The notes under the pieces were generated by a model. That model had not been told where the DNA came from, did no database searches, and saw only the letters and a program-made list of their open reading frames with translations. The translations under genes and the position numbers were made by a program. This document shows positions 50,989 to 62,476 of a stretch of DNA of 64,000 nucleotides, in pieces. This DNA is from Archilochus colubris (taxonomy: Eukaryota > Chordata > Aves > Apodiformes > Trochilidae), in assembly GCA_023079485.1 (NCBI GenBank), contig CM041115.1, forward strand, positions 29,440,826 through 29,504,825, in the 5' to 3' direction. The stretch's first letter is position 1. Every line of letters begins with the position of its first letter.

Positions 50989-52183
50989 TGTCATGACTCA
51001 TAAGGTGGGCATAACACTTCAACGTCACACAAAATGGATATGGCTCCCCAGAGGTGGGGGCCCACACCAAATATCACATCCCACAGAGTAGGCACTAGTA
51101 CAGTTTCCTAGATTAGGGAGGTTTGAACTGAATTACCTTGCTTTCTAAACTCTTTCAGAGACTTTAGAGAGGAGCCTAGGTACAGATGCATCCAATCATC
51201 TTAATCTATTTAACAGCCCATTGAGAGAGATTAAGTTTGGGAATTCTCTGTGCAGAACTCTAGGTGTACTGGAGGTTACCCAGGAGGTTGCCCAGGAGGT
51301 TTTACAAACACAACTTTACTTAAAAGTGAGTAAGATTATAAAAAATGCCAGATTACAACTATCAGAATTAGAAATTATGATACTTTCAAAGCAATGGACT
51401 ACAAATAGAAGAATTTAGCAAAATGGTATTTTCAAAACAATGCGTTGTAATTTAGCAAAATTTAAAGAAATTGTCAAAACAACAGGTTATAACTAACAAA
51501 ACTTAAGAAACCAAGGGTTTCAAAACTTTAAAAAGTTAGAAAATATGTTATCCTTATGTGTTGACATAAGGTTAGAAACAGGGAGAGATAAAGAAAAAAG
51601 AAAAAGGAGAGACTGGAAAAATATCACCCTTGGATCTATCAGTGATCTTGGTAGGAAGTGGTGGTCTTTGAATGGTGGGCACTCATCCAGCATTTCAAGT
51701 CTGCCTCTATTATGCCCCCTGACCCCACCTTTTCCAGGCTGGGGGGGCGTGGGGGTTGGGCTTTGGCATATCTTGCGCAGCCAGGTATTCACTCGCGTCC
51801 CTCCAGATGGGATGAGTGAGAAATAACCCTTATTTCTGCACATGCACCCTCTTCAGTGGCCTTTCACAGAGCACACACAAGATGTCACTCTGCCTCTGCA
51901 GGGTGCAGGTTGCCTGCCCCTGTCCCTTATTGAAAAGGGACAGTGTCCTGCCTGTCAGAGTGGCCACTGGAGGAGGAGCAGCTCTTGTGAGTCCAGGGCC
52001 CAGTTTATCAGGATGACCACCAAAGTGAGGGTCTCTCTGTGTGAGAATAGGGCCCTGTTTACCAGGGTGGTCACCTAAATGAGGGTCTCTCCTTGAGAGA
52101 ACAGAGTCCAGGTGGTTTATCAAATGAGGATCCCACCCAAGTACAATGTCCATTTTGTCAGGGTGGCTGTTTTGAGGAAATCA
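50989..52183 (-). repeat. LTR-like interspersed repeat, copy B (inverted)
   Basis: Reverse-complement partner of 3099-4212. On the minus strand it has the same five ~50-bp units (+ strand about 51925-52170), the identical 25-bp stretch (about 51875-51900), the pyrimidine tract, the T-rich middle and the same end GAGTCATGACA (50989-50999). It is longer than copy A by about 80 bp, mainly in the middle, where a CAGGAGGTT-like word (51277-51302) is locally duplicated and the T-rich part is extended. Flanks show no clean target duplication. Noncoding; frames of up to 107 codons over it are shadows of the repeat. Confidence 0.6.
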
Positions 52184-54556
52184 TTCATTTCAGAACTCTA
52201 CAGTTAAGTTTATAATAAAAGTTTTAAAGAAAAGGTTGTACATACCTCCAAAAAGTATGAAATCACGGCTGATATTTCACATGCTTCCTTTATACTCAGA
52301 AGAATGCAGTGAAGAACTTCCTGGCCTGGCAATAATGCATAGCTACAACTGCTAGAGATTTTATGGGCAAACCACAGGAATCATAGGGCTTTGTGTGGTG
52401 TTTCTAACTATTTTTCCCCATGAAAGAATGCAGAATTCTGGGTTGAAATAAAAAGTATATATAAGTGGTTATACATCAGGAAGGTGTAATTTTTCCACGG
52501 TTAAAATCTTAATCATTTAAAGATGTGGTAAAAACGGAGAGTGAAGAGGTAAAAATAAGTGACAATATAATTGCCAATATTTTGAGCAACAGTGAAGCTG
52601 AACAGAGAAATTGCAGATGGTGTCTGCGTAGTAAACATAGGAAAATTTATACTGATTGAGGAAATATTTATGGAAATCTATTATTAGATTAACTAGCAGA
52701 ACTCCAATCTGATTATGAACATATTTGGGTTCATGATGACAAAATGATCAACGATCAAGTAAGATAAATATGTTTTTCATTTTTGTTGAGCTTTTTATTT
52801 GTTTGCTTCTCTCTTTTTTTTGTTTGGTTTTTTCATTTTGCTTTTGTTTTCCTCCCCTATGTCCTCTCTTCTTTCCAGTTCTTACAAGTTCTCTCTTAAG
52901 CTGTTTTTGAGAATGTCACCATTCATGATTTCTGGTATCACATAGCATTAGTATAATTTTTTCTTTTCTTTATCTGTATTTGTCTTCCAAAAGTTACATG
53001 GTTCAAACATAGCTTGTAACAGAAATGCTCTTGAACTGTACATATACATATGTAGGTTTTTTCTTCAAGCACTTCTGCCATTTTCTTAAATAGGAGAAGT
53101 CAGCAAGGAGATGGAAGGCCATGTACAGATGAAATAAAGCTGAATTATGAAATTTAATTTGGATACTTCTAGTGGGACATTTAAAAAAAATACCTCAAAA
53201 TTTATCTTCCTTTTTAATGAGTAAAATAATCATGCTGACAGTGTTCCTAGAGGTCATTTGAGACAGCTTCCCTTCACTTCCCTTTTGTTTTCGTTACTTG
53301 TGTTCATTCCTGGTAAAAGAGAACCAGGTCGATGGTGAATTCATGTAATTGACATTTCTCAACTGTAGTTCCCAAAGACAGTTTAAGCAAATGCATCTTA
53401 CTATATACGATGTGCCAGGACTGAAAAGGAAATATAATACTCCTTTTGTAAGATCATTTACCATCTGTCTCTGTCATCACTCTATCTGCATTGAGCAATC
53501 TTATCTCCTGAGAAATGAGGTCAGGTACAAAACAACTGTGCACTTTACATGTTACTTGTCATAAATACTAATCATTCAACATAAGGATGAGAGTAAATAT
53601 CAGAAGGTAAGAAGCATCGTTGCTGAATGCTGACTTAACAGGGTTATGTCTCTGGCTTTTCTTCAGCTATCACTAAATAACAGGAACTGCTGTTGTAGTC
53701 TATGCTTAGTTTTAAGTCTGTTGTGCCATTGAAATGACTGACAGCTGCAATGTAAAGCTAAAATATAGAAAAATGTTTTCTGGTGAGTTTCTGCCTAGTA
53801 TGTAGCCATAAGAAAAAGCTGATAAAATTCTGTTACAATAATCATGTGTGCCACCATGTTAAAAAACAAGGTTTTGAAAAAAAACAGCACACCTTCTTTA
53901 CATGGACTGTTCTTCCCTATAGCTTGTCCTGTCATGTCCTTTCTCCTGGCAAACACATGACAGGTTGTCTTTGGAACTTTGTTCCTACTGTGCCAGAACA
54001 TTTTACAGATTCTAAGTTAATGTCATGAATGCATATTGATATTGTTATATTGTTACATTGTTATATTGTTATATATTTTTATATGTGCTGCTACATCCTC
54101 TCACTCCATTGACAGTAGGGTTAATCCAAAATTCCACCAGTGACTCTTGCAAATTAGTGATTTATATTTACATTGTTCAGACATTGGCTGGCAGTGACTG
54201 ATCATAACATGGCTCTTACAAGCTACAGAGAAACTTAAGAGTCTTTATTACAATTAGTAAGGTGGTCTCTTATGACATGTTTCACAAGTTTTGCACCAGC
54301 TCCTGCCACATAGTCAGGTCACACACATAGTGTAAGTGACAAGTTTTTGGCAGTCCTTCCAGGTGGCATCACCTGCCAGGACTCTCTTAGGGCCAGCTGC
54401 ACCCAGAGAGCCTATCACCTTGTGTCACACATAGCTGATATGCACACTTCTAGCTAACCACTCAGGTGTCCAAAATCAGTTTAGATTCTAGGGTAAATGA
54501 GCCAGGTCAGGCCCTGACTCCACGATCTCCACCTCACTGGTCCAAGACTCAGTACA
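52184..54556. other. AT-rich noncoding sequence
   Basis: No gene recognised. An 8-bp tandem repeat lies at 54041-54072. From about 54290 to 54556 the sequence is GC-richer (AGCTGCACCCAGAGAGCC and similar) and may be a repeat I do not recognise. Confidence 0.45.
54041..54072. repeat. (ATTGTTAT)4 tandem repeat
   Basis: Four consecutive 8-bp units with a single base change (ATTGTTAC in the second). Confidence 0.9.
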
Positions 54557-54612
54557 GAGTCACAAAATGGCTGGTATTGGGAAAGACCTTGGACTCCATA
54601 TGGTCTAAATCA
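54557..54612 (-). mobile_element. CR1 3' end scrap
   Basis: AGAGTCACAAAATGGCTGGTATTGG followed by GACCTTGGACTCCATATGGTC is the reverse complement of the last ~55 bp of an older CR1 subfamily. It abuts the plus-strand CR1 that follows. Confidence 0.6.
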
Positions 54613-54624
54613 GGATTGCTGTAG

Positions 54625-56004
54625 GTCAGGTTTGCTTGTGAAGTCTGTGACAAAAAAGGCATTCAGTACCTTTTTCATTCCTGTGTAATCATGCCTCTCC
54701 TCTGGGGGACCCTAAGGCTAAGGCACATGTTAATAATTAATGTGGCTGGTAGAAACCAGCATGTTTGTACAAAGAGAAAATCATGTCTGATAAATTTGGT
54801 AGCTTTTTACGATGAGATCATAGCACTGGTGGACAAGGGACAAGCAACTGATGCCATACACCCAGGCTTATACAAAGCATCTGACACTATACTGTATGAC
54901 ATCCTAGTGTCTGAAATGAAAAGATATGGATTCAGTAGATGGGCCATACAGTGGATAAGAAATTAGCTCGATGGTGACATTTAAAGAGTTGTGGTCAACA
55001 TCTCACTGTCCCAGTGGCTACCAGTGATGAGTGGAGCTCTTCAAGAGTCAGTGCCGGGACAAGTGTTGTTGAGCATCTTTGTTGGTGACATACACAGTGG
55101 AATTGAGTACATTCTTAACACATTTGCCATTGACACCAAGCTGTGTGATAAGGTTGACATGCTGAAGGGAAAGGAGGCCATTTAGAGTGATGTTAGCAGG
55201 CTTGACCCATGCCAACCTCATGAAGTTCAATAAGACCAAGTGCAATGTTCTGCATTTGGGTCAGAACAATCCCAAACACAATCATAGGCTGGGCAGAGAA
55301 TAGATTGAGAACAAACCTGAGGAAAAGGACTTGGGGAAGCTGGTTGATAGGAAGCTCAACATGAGATGGCAATGTACACTTGCAGCCCAGAAAGCCAAAT
55401 ATATCCTGGGTGGCATCAAAAGAATCATGGCCAGCAGGTCAGGAGGTGATTCTCCCCTTCTACCCTGCTCTCGTGAGACCCCACCTGGAGCATTGTGTCC
55501 AGTTCTGGAGCCCCCAACACAAGAAGGACACAGAGGTCTTGCAGTAAGTCCAGAGGAAAGCCATGAAGATGAGAAGAGGCCTGGAGCACTTCTCTATACT
55601 ATGAAGACAGGCTGAGAGAGTGGTGGTGTTCAGCCTGGAGAAATGGCTCTTGGGAGACCTTACAGCAGCCATCCACTAGCTGAAAGGAGCCTAAAAGAAA
55701 TCTGGGCAGCCCTTTTGTACTAGGGCATGTACTAATAAGAATAAGGATCATGGTTTTCAGCTAGAAGAGGATAGGTTTAGATTAGACTTTAGGTATAAAT
55801 AATTTAGTGTGAGGGTGGTGCAACACCGGCACAGGTTTCACAGAGAAATTGTGGATACCCCATCCCTCGAAGTTGTCAAGGCCAGATTAGATGGAGTTTT
55901 GAGCAGCCTGGTCTAGAGAGAGGTATGAATGCCTATGCAGGGGTACTAGAACTATGTGATCTGTAAGGTCCTTTCCAGTCAGAACTTTTTTGTGATCTTA
56001 TGAA
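54625..56004 (+). mobile_element. Long decayed CR1 LINE (RT to 3' end)
   Basis: About 1.4 kb in CR1 order. RT fingers/palm (54691-54966) show LINLVAFYDEIIALVDKGQ, ILYDILVSEMKRYGF and WIRN. The next part (54991-55185) has the [13 protein letters not shown] motif reduced to ALQESVPGQ and a catalytic loop reading FAIDTKL, so the first Asp of the FADD pair is Ile. The thumb region follows (55331-55615). The tail is degenerate (GTGATCTTATGAAAT). Multiple frameshifts. It is older than the 24- and 40-kb copies. Confidence 0.92.
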
Positions 56005-56551
56005 ATGAAACTTACCCTAAACATGCCCAACATTTTAGGTTGAGATTTATTTATATTGGATTAATTATTTTAACATAGAGAAGCAGATACTCTATATTTT
56101 GGAAGTAACATATAAAATTACATGGAAGCATCCCAAAAAGAATGGCAAAATCAGAGATATACAAAGATACCAACAGGTCTGATATAAGAATGAAGAAAAT
56201 ACAGGAAGAGAGATAGATAAAATCACCCAATGCTTCTTGAGTATCATCACCCTTCATTAATTTTTCCCTATAACAAAATACATAAAAATAATAGAGAGAA
56301 TAGTTTAAAAATAATTAAAAAGACATAGAAAGAGGAAAGAGATCAAATAGTAATGGTTTTAAAAAAACTAGAGTTCTCTACAGCTCTTTGTAGCCTTGTA
56401 TGCAAAGGCTGTAGATATTTAGCAGTAGCTAGGAACCAAATTAACAGATAAGAACCATTGAATACGGTGTAAACAAAATTCAAAGAGAAAGCAGAAAGCA
56501 TACATGGATTATGCTGCAATTTGCAGTTGTAATATACAAGATAGGTAGCTG
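56005..56551. other. AT-rich noncoding sequence
   Basis: Nothing recognised between the CR1 tail and the protease fragment. Confidence 0.45.
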
Positions 56552-57144
56552 CTAATCTTTAACTCTCAGAAATCCTACAAAAAAGGGATCTTCCGTGAGG
56601 CCTGGCAAGATAGACAGCAGTATAAGTTTCTTTTTATCAATATACCAAAAACCTGTAAGTACCTTTTTTGTCCTTGAAATACCCTTTCCTGAGGCCCTGT
56701 GTGCCAAGAATACATGGGGACTCAGGGTTAGTCCTGTTTTGCTCACCTTATCCTCCAACACAGATAGCTCTTGGTTTCCCCCTGTCACTCTAGAAATTCA
56801 GATATAGATCTCTTTGTGGTATAAGACTACATTGTGCACCAGTGTCCACCAAAGCCTTACACTTCTGTGAATTTGAGCAATCATATCTCTGATCTCAACC
56901 TGCACCATCCTACATGTCCTGGGCTGTAAACTGGTTTCTCTTGAAACTGAGAGGGCTGCACAGGAGCTGAAATGAATTTCAAATCCTGCTTAGGGATAAT
57001 GTAACCTTTTAAAGATATATCGATCTTCATTTTTATGTTTTCAGTGACCCACCAGTTCTGTGCACAATAATCAGGCCTTTCATACTTCTGTAGGCTTTGC
57101 ACTTTAAAGAATCTCATATTTGCATAAATAGCAATAACTTCCAT
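56552..57144 (-). pseudogene. Isolated retroviral protease fragment
   Basis: On the minus strand the sequence near 56820-56865 reads KCKALVDTGAQCSLIPQ, the aspartic protease active-site signature (Asp-Thr-Gly) of retroviruses and LTR retrotransposons. It is followed, after a stop and a frame change, by an open stretch (56788-56552) with TGGNQELSVLEDKVS and LPGLTEDPFFVGFLRVKD. Upstream (57144-56881) lies another open stretch with FISAPVQPSQFQEKP that may be the gag-protease linker. No LTR adjoins it and the rest of pol is missing. An ERVL-like origin would fit the ERVL-type LTRs elsewhere in the window, but they are on the opposite strand, so they are separate insertions. Confidence 0.7.
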
Positions 57145-59032
57145 TCAGAATCATGTGGCTTATTTCTAACATTCTATTTACCATCAGTACACCATTCATA
57201 CTGGCAGAAAGTCATAATTTCAGCTATTTCAATGAAAGAAACTTTCTGGCTAATTTTTTTCTTATTATTATTTTATACAAATCACAACAAAATATACCAA
57301 TCAGTTACTGGTGACTAGTTTTCAAAAGACTTTTTTTTCCTCTAGCTTCTGATTTTTCCTTTATTTCAGTTTTTCTTCTGATTCTGTAAGTACTTCATGA
57401 TCTATGTCTGCTGATACATTTATTTAAAATGACAGCCAGAGATCTAGGCAAATAGAAAAATAATTTGACCTCAAGCTATACTTTTACATAGTCAAAAGAG
57501 GAGTGAGCGAATAAAAAGTGAACTGTGTTTAGAACAGACCAAATAAGTTGTTCTAAAATACATTTTCACCTTTTACATCTTTCCTGAAACAAGAAGGCGG
57601 CATTCTCTAAATTTAATTTTGTTTGTAGTTATTGCAGTGAATAGAAAAAGAAAGAGATTTCTTGTTAGCTGAGGCATAGGAACAATCTCCAGTGACAAAA
57701 TTGGTGGCTAGAAGCCAGATGACTATTATTTAGGATGGTAAATGTATGAAATAGAAACTCTCTGTAGCTCTCTCTAACTCTAAAAACTCCCTTTTGATTA
57801 ATTTAGGAGTGGTTTGACAGTCTGGGAGAGACTAAGTTCATCCACCAGTAGAACAACTAATGCTTGAGGAAAAGGTGAACAATTTTCTCCATGATAATGC
57901 ACCTTAAGAGATCCAGAGGTCAGCACACAAGTCTACATTTGCTCATACGTTATGATATCCTAGAAACTATAATTTTGTAGTAACTCTTCTTATCAGTAAA
58001 TGCCAAATTTACAATGATAATCACTGTTATTTTCTGCAGTTTACGGCTTGCAGAACAGGAGTATATCTCAGTCTCCATACAGATATTCCTTTGTCTGCCA
58101 TTGCTCCAGTTCAGCAATTCTTCTGTTAAAAAGCTATAAAAACTACAAACATTTTTCAGATTTGGTAACATTTGCATTAATATTCACCAAGATTTTTTTA
58201 GGAGTTAAAAATATTAAAAATCACTAACAAGCTATGCTAACAATTTCTGTAAACAGCAGTATTTAAAAATAAATCAAACCACCTTTCTAATCACAAGCAA
58301 GTTCCAATCTCTTCTTGACAGAAGATGTTTATTTCTATACTGAATAATCCATTCACTTATAGTCCTGCATTTTTATGATATCAGAGTAAAAAGCATCTCT
58401 GACAAACTTGAAATTACAGACTAAAACTGCTGGCAAATTTTTCCAGACAGAACAATGTTACAGCACATATTCAATTAGATATTATATTTTTCTTGAGAAC
58501 TATACATCACCTAAAGCCTTGTACCTGAAGAGCATCACTTGCTGGCACATCAAATTAGTTGCAAAAAATTAAGCTACTCTAAAATTAAATTAATGCTATT
58601 TTTTTCTGTGCATTTCACAGTCAAACACCAATACTGCTTAGATGTTAATTTAAGACAGCTAAAATACAATTTACATACTGCTTAGCCATATAGACCTATT
58701 TTTAAAAGAATATTTCATTAACTCCATTATTGGTAAGATACAATGAACTAGTCAATAATGAGAACCAGCAATAGACATGTAATTGTTTTGGATAACTGAT
58801 GTGTAAACATATTTTTCTCCTTTCTTTTTCTTTCATTGATAAAGAAAGATTATCATGTTTCAACCCCTCAGCCACTCTTGCACACAGAAAAAAGACTAAA
58901 TCATGCATATATATCTCTATAAATGTAAATGTATGTAGATACTTACAGAGAGGGGGACAGGAACTTGAGATCCATTTGCTTGCTAGAGACCAACAGGACC
59001 AGATCCTTCCTGACCCACTGAGGCTAAAATTA
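57145..59032. other. AT-rich noncoding sequence
   Basis: No gene or transposon recognised. Open frames of up to 140 codons on the minus strand (58702-59124) run into the neighbouring LTR and have no motif. Confidence 0.5.
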
Positions 59033-59569
59033 TGTACTGGGTTTTCTGAGACAGAATTATTTTCTTTGTGGGCCCTGGTATGATCTCTTTCTTGGATTTG
59101 TGAACAAAGAAATGTTGATAACACAGGAGCACTTTAGTTATTGCTGAGTAATAACTCAGTGTTTAAACAATGTCAAGGCCTCTTCTACTTTTCACACTGC
59201 CCCACTAGCCACCAGTTTGGGTATGCACAAGAAGCTTAAGAGGGGACACAATGAGGATAGCTGGCCCCAACTGACCAAAGGGATATTTCATACCATATGA
59301 CGCTGTGCTCAGCAACAAAAGCTGTGTGAAGAGAAGGAAACTGGTGAGGACATTTGTGGTGATGTTGTTTCTCCTCACACTTAGCCATTATACATGATGG
59401 AGCCTGCCTTCCTGAAGGTGGCTGAACAATGCTGATGGGAAGCAGTGAATGAATTCCTTGGTTTCCTTTGCTTGTGCACACAGCTTTTGCTTTACCTAAT
59501 AAATGGGTTTTTTCTCAATCTACAAGTTTTCTCCAATTCACTCATCTGATTTTTCTCCCCATCCCAGCA
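59033..59569 (+). mobile_element. Solo LTR, avian ERVL-type (second copy)
   Basis: Same family and strand as 37468-38000. It opens TGTACTGGGTTTTCTGAGACAG, then has GTTGATAACAC (59115), TGACCAAAGGGATATTTCATACC (59272), GTGCTCAGCA (59305), TACATGATGGAGCCTGCCTTCC (59391), GGTGGCTGAACA (59418) and a polyadenylation signal TAATAAATGG (59496). It stops after CATCCCAGCA and lacks the final part present in the first copy (GTGCAGGCTGGGGT), so the 3' end is truncated. No internal region flanks it. Confidence 0.8.
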
Positions 59570-60044
59570 TTGCCTTTGAAATACACCTCAAGGAAACACT
59601 TATATTCAATGTTTCTGTAAATCTTCTCTAGTCAAATGTAGCCCAAACATTTCCAAATACTTATCTGTATTCTTGTCTCTAAGCACTGAGCCAGTTCTAT
59701 TTAAAATAATGGGGCTAATATCTTCATTTCAACAAATGGAACAACTCACACGTTTAAAGTAAAATATGCATCAGAGTGAAAATTATTTTGAATATTGGCA
59801 GAGAGATCAACTACAAAAAAGTCATGGGACATTTTAGAGGCTCTTTTAGCATGGGTTGTTTGGGGGTTTTTTGCTTGTGTTTTTTGGTTGGGTTTTTTTG
59901 GGTTTTGTTGCTGCTGTTATTTTTGTTATTTTTAAGCATTTTAGAACAGTCATTCAAAATCTGTAGAAATCTAGTGGAAAAATGTGATTCACCTGAGTCC
60001 TAGATAAGTGGGGGTTTCTCTGGGATTTTTTTTGGGTTGTTTAC
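59570..60044. other. Noncoding sequence with a G/T-rich patch
   Basis: No gene recognised. A G/T-rich stretch at about 59856-59935 gives a hydrophobic low-complexity frame rich in Gly, Phe and Leu (59776-60003); not a gene. Confidence 0.5.
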
Positions 60045-60291
60045 AATCATAGAGCAAGCCACTCTATTTGGGCTGAACTAGAAGGTCAACATTTCAAGGG
60101 AATGTAAGCCTAGATGATACTATCTAGCACACTGTCAAGTTGCATCTTGAGAACCTCTGATGATGGGGACTCTATGACATTTCTGGGCAAGTTGTTACAG
60201 TGATTGACAGTTCTGACTGTAAAAAATGTCTTTCTTACATTGATTAAAATTCACCTGGTGCAACTTGTATTCATTTCCCTTTGTCTACTCC
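60045..60291 (-). mobile_element. CR1 LINE 3' fragment, divergent subfamily
   Basis: Reverse-complement CR1 features in order: tail (AATCATAGAGCAAGCC), 3' UTR, then GATGGGGACTCTATGACATTTCTGGGCAAGTTGTTACAG and a diverged match to the CR1 text corresponding to the RNKFFT-type coding region. Ends near TTTGTCTACTCC. Old. Confidence 0.7.
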
Positions 60292-60984
60292 AATTCTTTT
60301 TTTATGCAGGTGTGCAGAATGATTGAGAATGTATTAGAATTTAGGGACACACAATTCTAAAACTCAACAAATTTATTTGGTTAGTTGTAGCTTAGTGAGA
60401 AACCAGGGTGTGTTCACTATTACAAAACAGCTTTTTCTCAAATATATCTTGAACTAAGTCCTATATCAAGGATGGTGCATGGAGCATCTCACCCAGTCGC
60501 TGTACAGTGGATCTCCCAGTCATTTCCAGTCAGGCTCATTTCAGCCTCCACTACAGTCAGTTCTTGAGACCCTCCTGTGATTCCAGACATGGTAATAAGA
60601 GTCTGTTTATTTGTGATTCAGCAGTAGCAAGGTGCACTCTGCACCCGTGTCTATCCCTCTCCTCCACCTGGATAGATGCAGGGCCCCTCTACTGCTGAGT
60701 ACGGGGCCCACGTGGGTTGAGCAGAAGGGTTTGTGGCAAGGGTGGCAAACTGGACTCTCACTGGTAGTTACTCTCGCTGCGTAACAAAGTTACAGTTGCT
60801 TAATGTTGACTCACAGTTGGGCTGGAGACCCATCTGTTGGGGCCAGCAATGGGTGGTTCTTGGGAGATTGGAGCAGCCAGCCATCCTTCTGTAATCAGTA
60901 CTCCCACTGGTATTGCCTTGCAGGTCCTGTACTTTTTTCTCACAGGGTCATGGTGGGTTTGACATCCCATATACTCATGTTTTT
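60292..60984. other. GC-richer segment between two CR1s, unclassified
   Basis: Not coding and not recognised. On the minus strand it has an AATAAA (about 60371-60376) and the segment is GC-richer, so an old LTR in minus orientation is possible. No TATA box or TG...CA ends could be fixed. Confidence 0.3.
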
Positions 60985-61783
60985 GCCAAGGTTACAGAGA
61001 GTTGACCATAGAGAACTCCATGTTGAGTTCTGTCTACCCGGAGCTGGACTCCTAGGGAAGCTCCTATGTACAGGCTTGGAGAAGAGTGTCTGACAGCTTC
61101 CTGGCAGAAAAAGACTTTGGTGTATTGATTGACAGTCGGCTGAATATGAGCCAACAATGTGTCCAGGTAGCCAAGAAGTCCAATGGCATTCTGGCTTGTA
61201 TCAGAAATTTTGTGGCTAGCAGGACCAGGAAAGTAATCCTGTCCTTGCATCAGCACTGGTGAAGTCCCACCTTCAGTACTGTGTTCAGTTTTGGGCACCG
61301 GAATACAAAAAGGATGTTGAGGTGTTGGAACAAGTCCAAAGAACGGAAACAAAGCTAGTAAAGGGTTTGGAAAATGTCCCTTATGAGGAGAGACTGAGGG
61401 TATTGGGGCTGTTTAGTCTGGGGAAAAGCAGGCTGAGTGAAGATCACTCTTTACAAATACCTGAAAGGAGGTTGTACTGAGTGTGGGGTTGGTTTCTTCT
61501 CACTGGTGGCAGATGACAGGACAAAGGGAAATGGCCTCAAGTTGCATCAGGGGACATTCGGGTTGAATATCAGGACAAACTTACTTACAAAAAGGGTTGT
61601 TAAGCACTGGAACAGGCTCCCCAGGGAGATGGCTGAGTATTTTTAAAAATCGTCTGTATTTGGTGCTTGAGTACGTGGTTTAGTGCTGGGTCATCAGAAA
61701 TAGGGTAAGAGTGTTAGGACAAGGTTGGACTTGATGGCCTTCAAGGTCTTTTTCATCCTGAGCAATTCTATGAATCTATGATC
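60985..61783 (+). mobile_element. CR1 LINE 3' part, moderately old
   Basis: CR1 order from the RT palm/thumb to the tail. The + strand frame at 61259-61480 reads [27 protein letters not shown] thumb sequence with [18 protein letters not shown]. After a frameshift near 61440, 61437-61646 has RTKGNGLKLHQGTFGLNIRT and KHWNRLPREM. The 3' end reads CAATTCTATGAATCTATGATC. Its wording (GGACAAGGTTGGACTTGATGGCC) marks a different subfamily from the 24-kb copy. Confidence 0.88.
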
Positions 61784-62403
61784 ATATTTTTGCTACTAGC
61801 TTTGAGAATTCTAAGATAGCACTGAGAATACTTGGATACACAGTGACCATTTTTTCTTCTTCACTTCAGTGCTATTCTTCCACTGACATATTCTACTCCA
61901 TAACTCAAACATTATTTGGTTGGAAACATTAGCCCACTGATTACTCTTGATATAGCAGTTTCGGGTCACCTGTTATGTAGAGGTTCGATTTGACAGACTG
62001 CTTTAGTGACGCTTCAGTTTTTAAGTGTTGGTTAAGACATAATTTTGGCTCCTGCAATACTGAACTATAAAGCTGGAGAAATCAAACAACATTTCAGCAA
62101 TCTAATATTTCTCTTCTATTCTGGGGGAATTACACTATCTATTTTCCTCCTAATCAGTTCTGAAGTTACTTGACATCTCCCTCTTAAGGGCCAGCCTGGA
62201 CCAGGTAGTTTTGTTTATCAGCTTCAAACACACATACACACATGAACTCACAGAGGCAGACCTTTGTTTTATTTTCAAAACCAGTAATCTGGGTATTTTA
62301 AGGTACAGGAACAGCTTCTCGACAACCTCTTATCCTAAGAAATGCCACAACTGCCAACATGTCTAAAATGACTTTTGCTACTCAACTGGCTAATTTTTGA
62401 CAT
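61784..62403. other. AT-rich noncoding sequence
   Basis: Nothing recognised. A short CA-rich patch lies near 62228-62241. Confidence 0.5.
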
Positions 62404-62476
62404 TGAGTCACAAAGGGCTGAGTTTGGAAGGGACCTCTAGAAGTCACCTTGTCCAATTCCCCTGCACAAGGTGGAT
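62404..62476 (-). mobile_element. CR1 3' end scrap
   Basis: TGAGTCACAAAGGGCTGAGTTTGG, then AAGGGACCTCTAGAAGTCACCTTGTCCAA: reverse complement of the last ~75 bp of an older CR1 subfamily, like the scrap at 54557-54612. Confidence 0.7.

Noticed and set aside
58702..59124. 140-codon minus-strand open frame
   Set aside because: No motif; it runs into the antisense of an ERVL-type LTR and lacks any coding signature.
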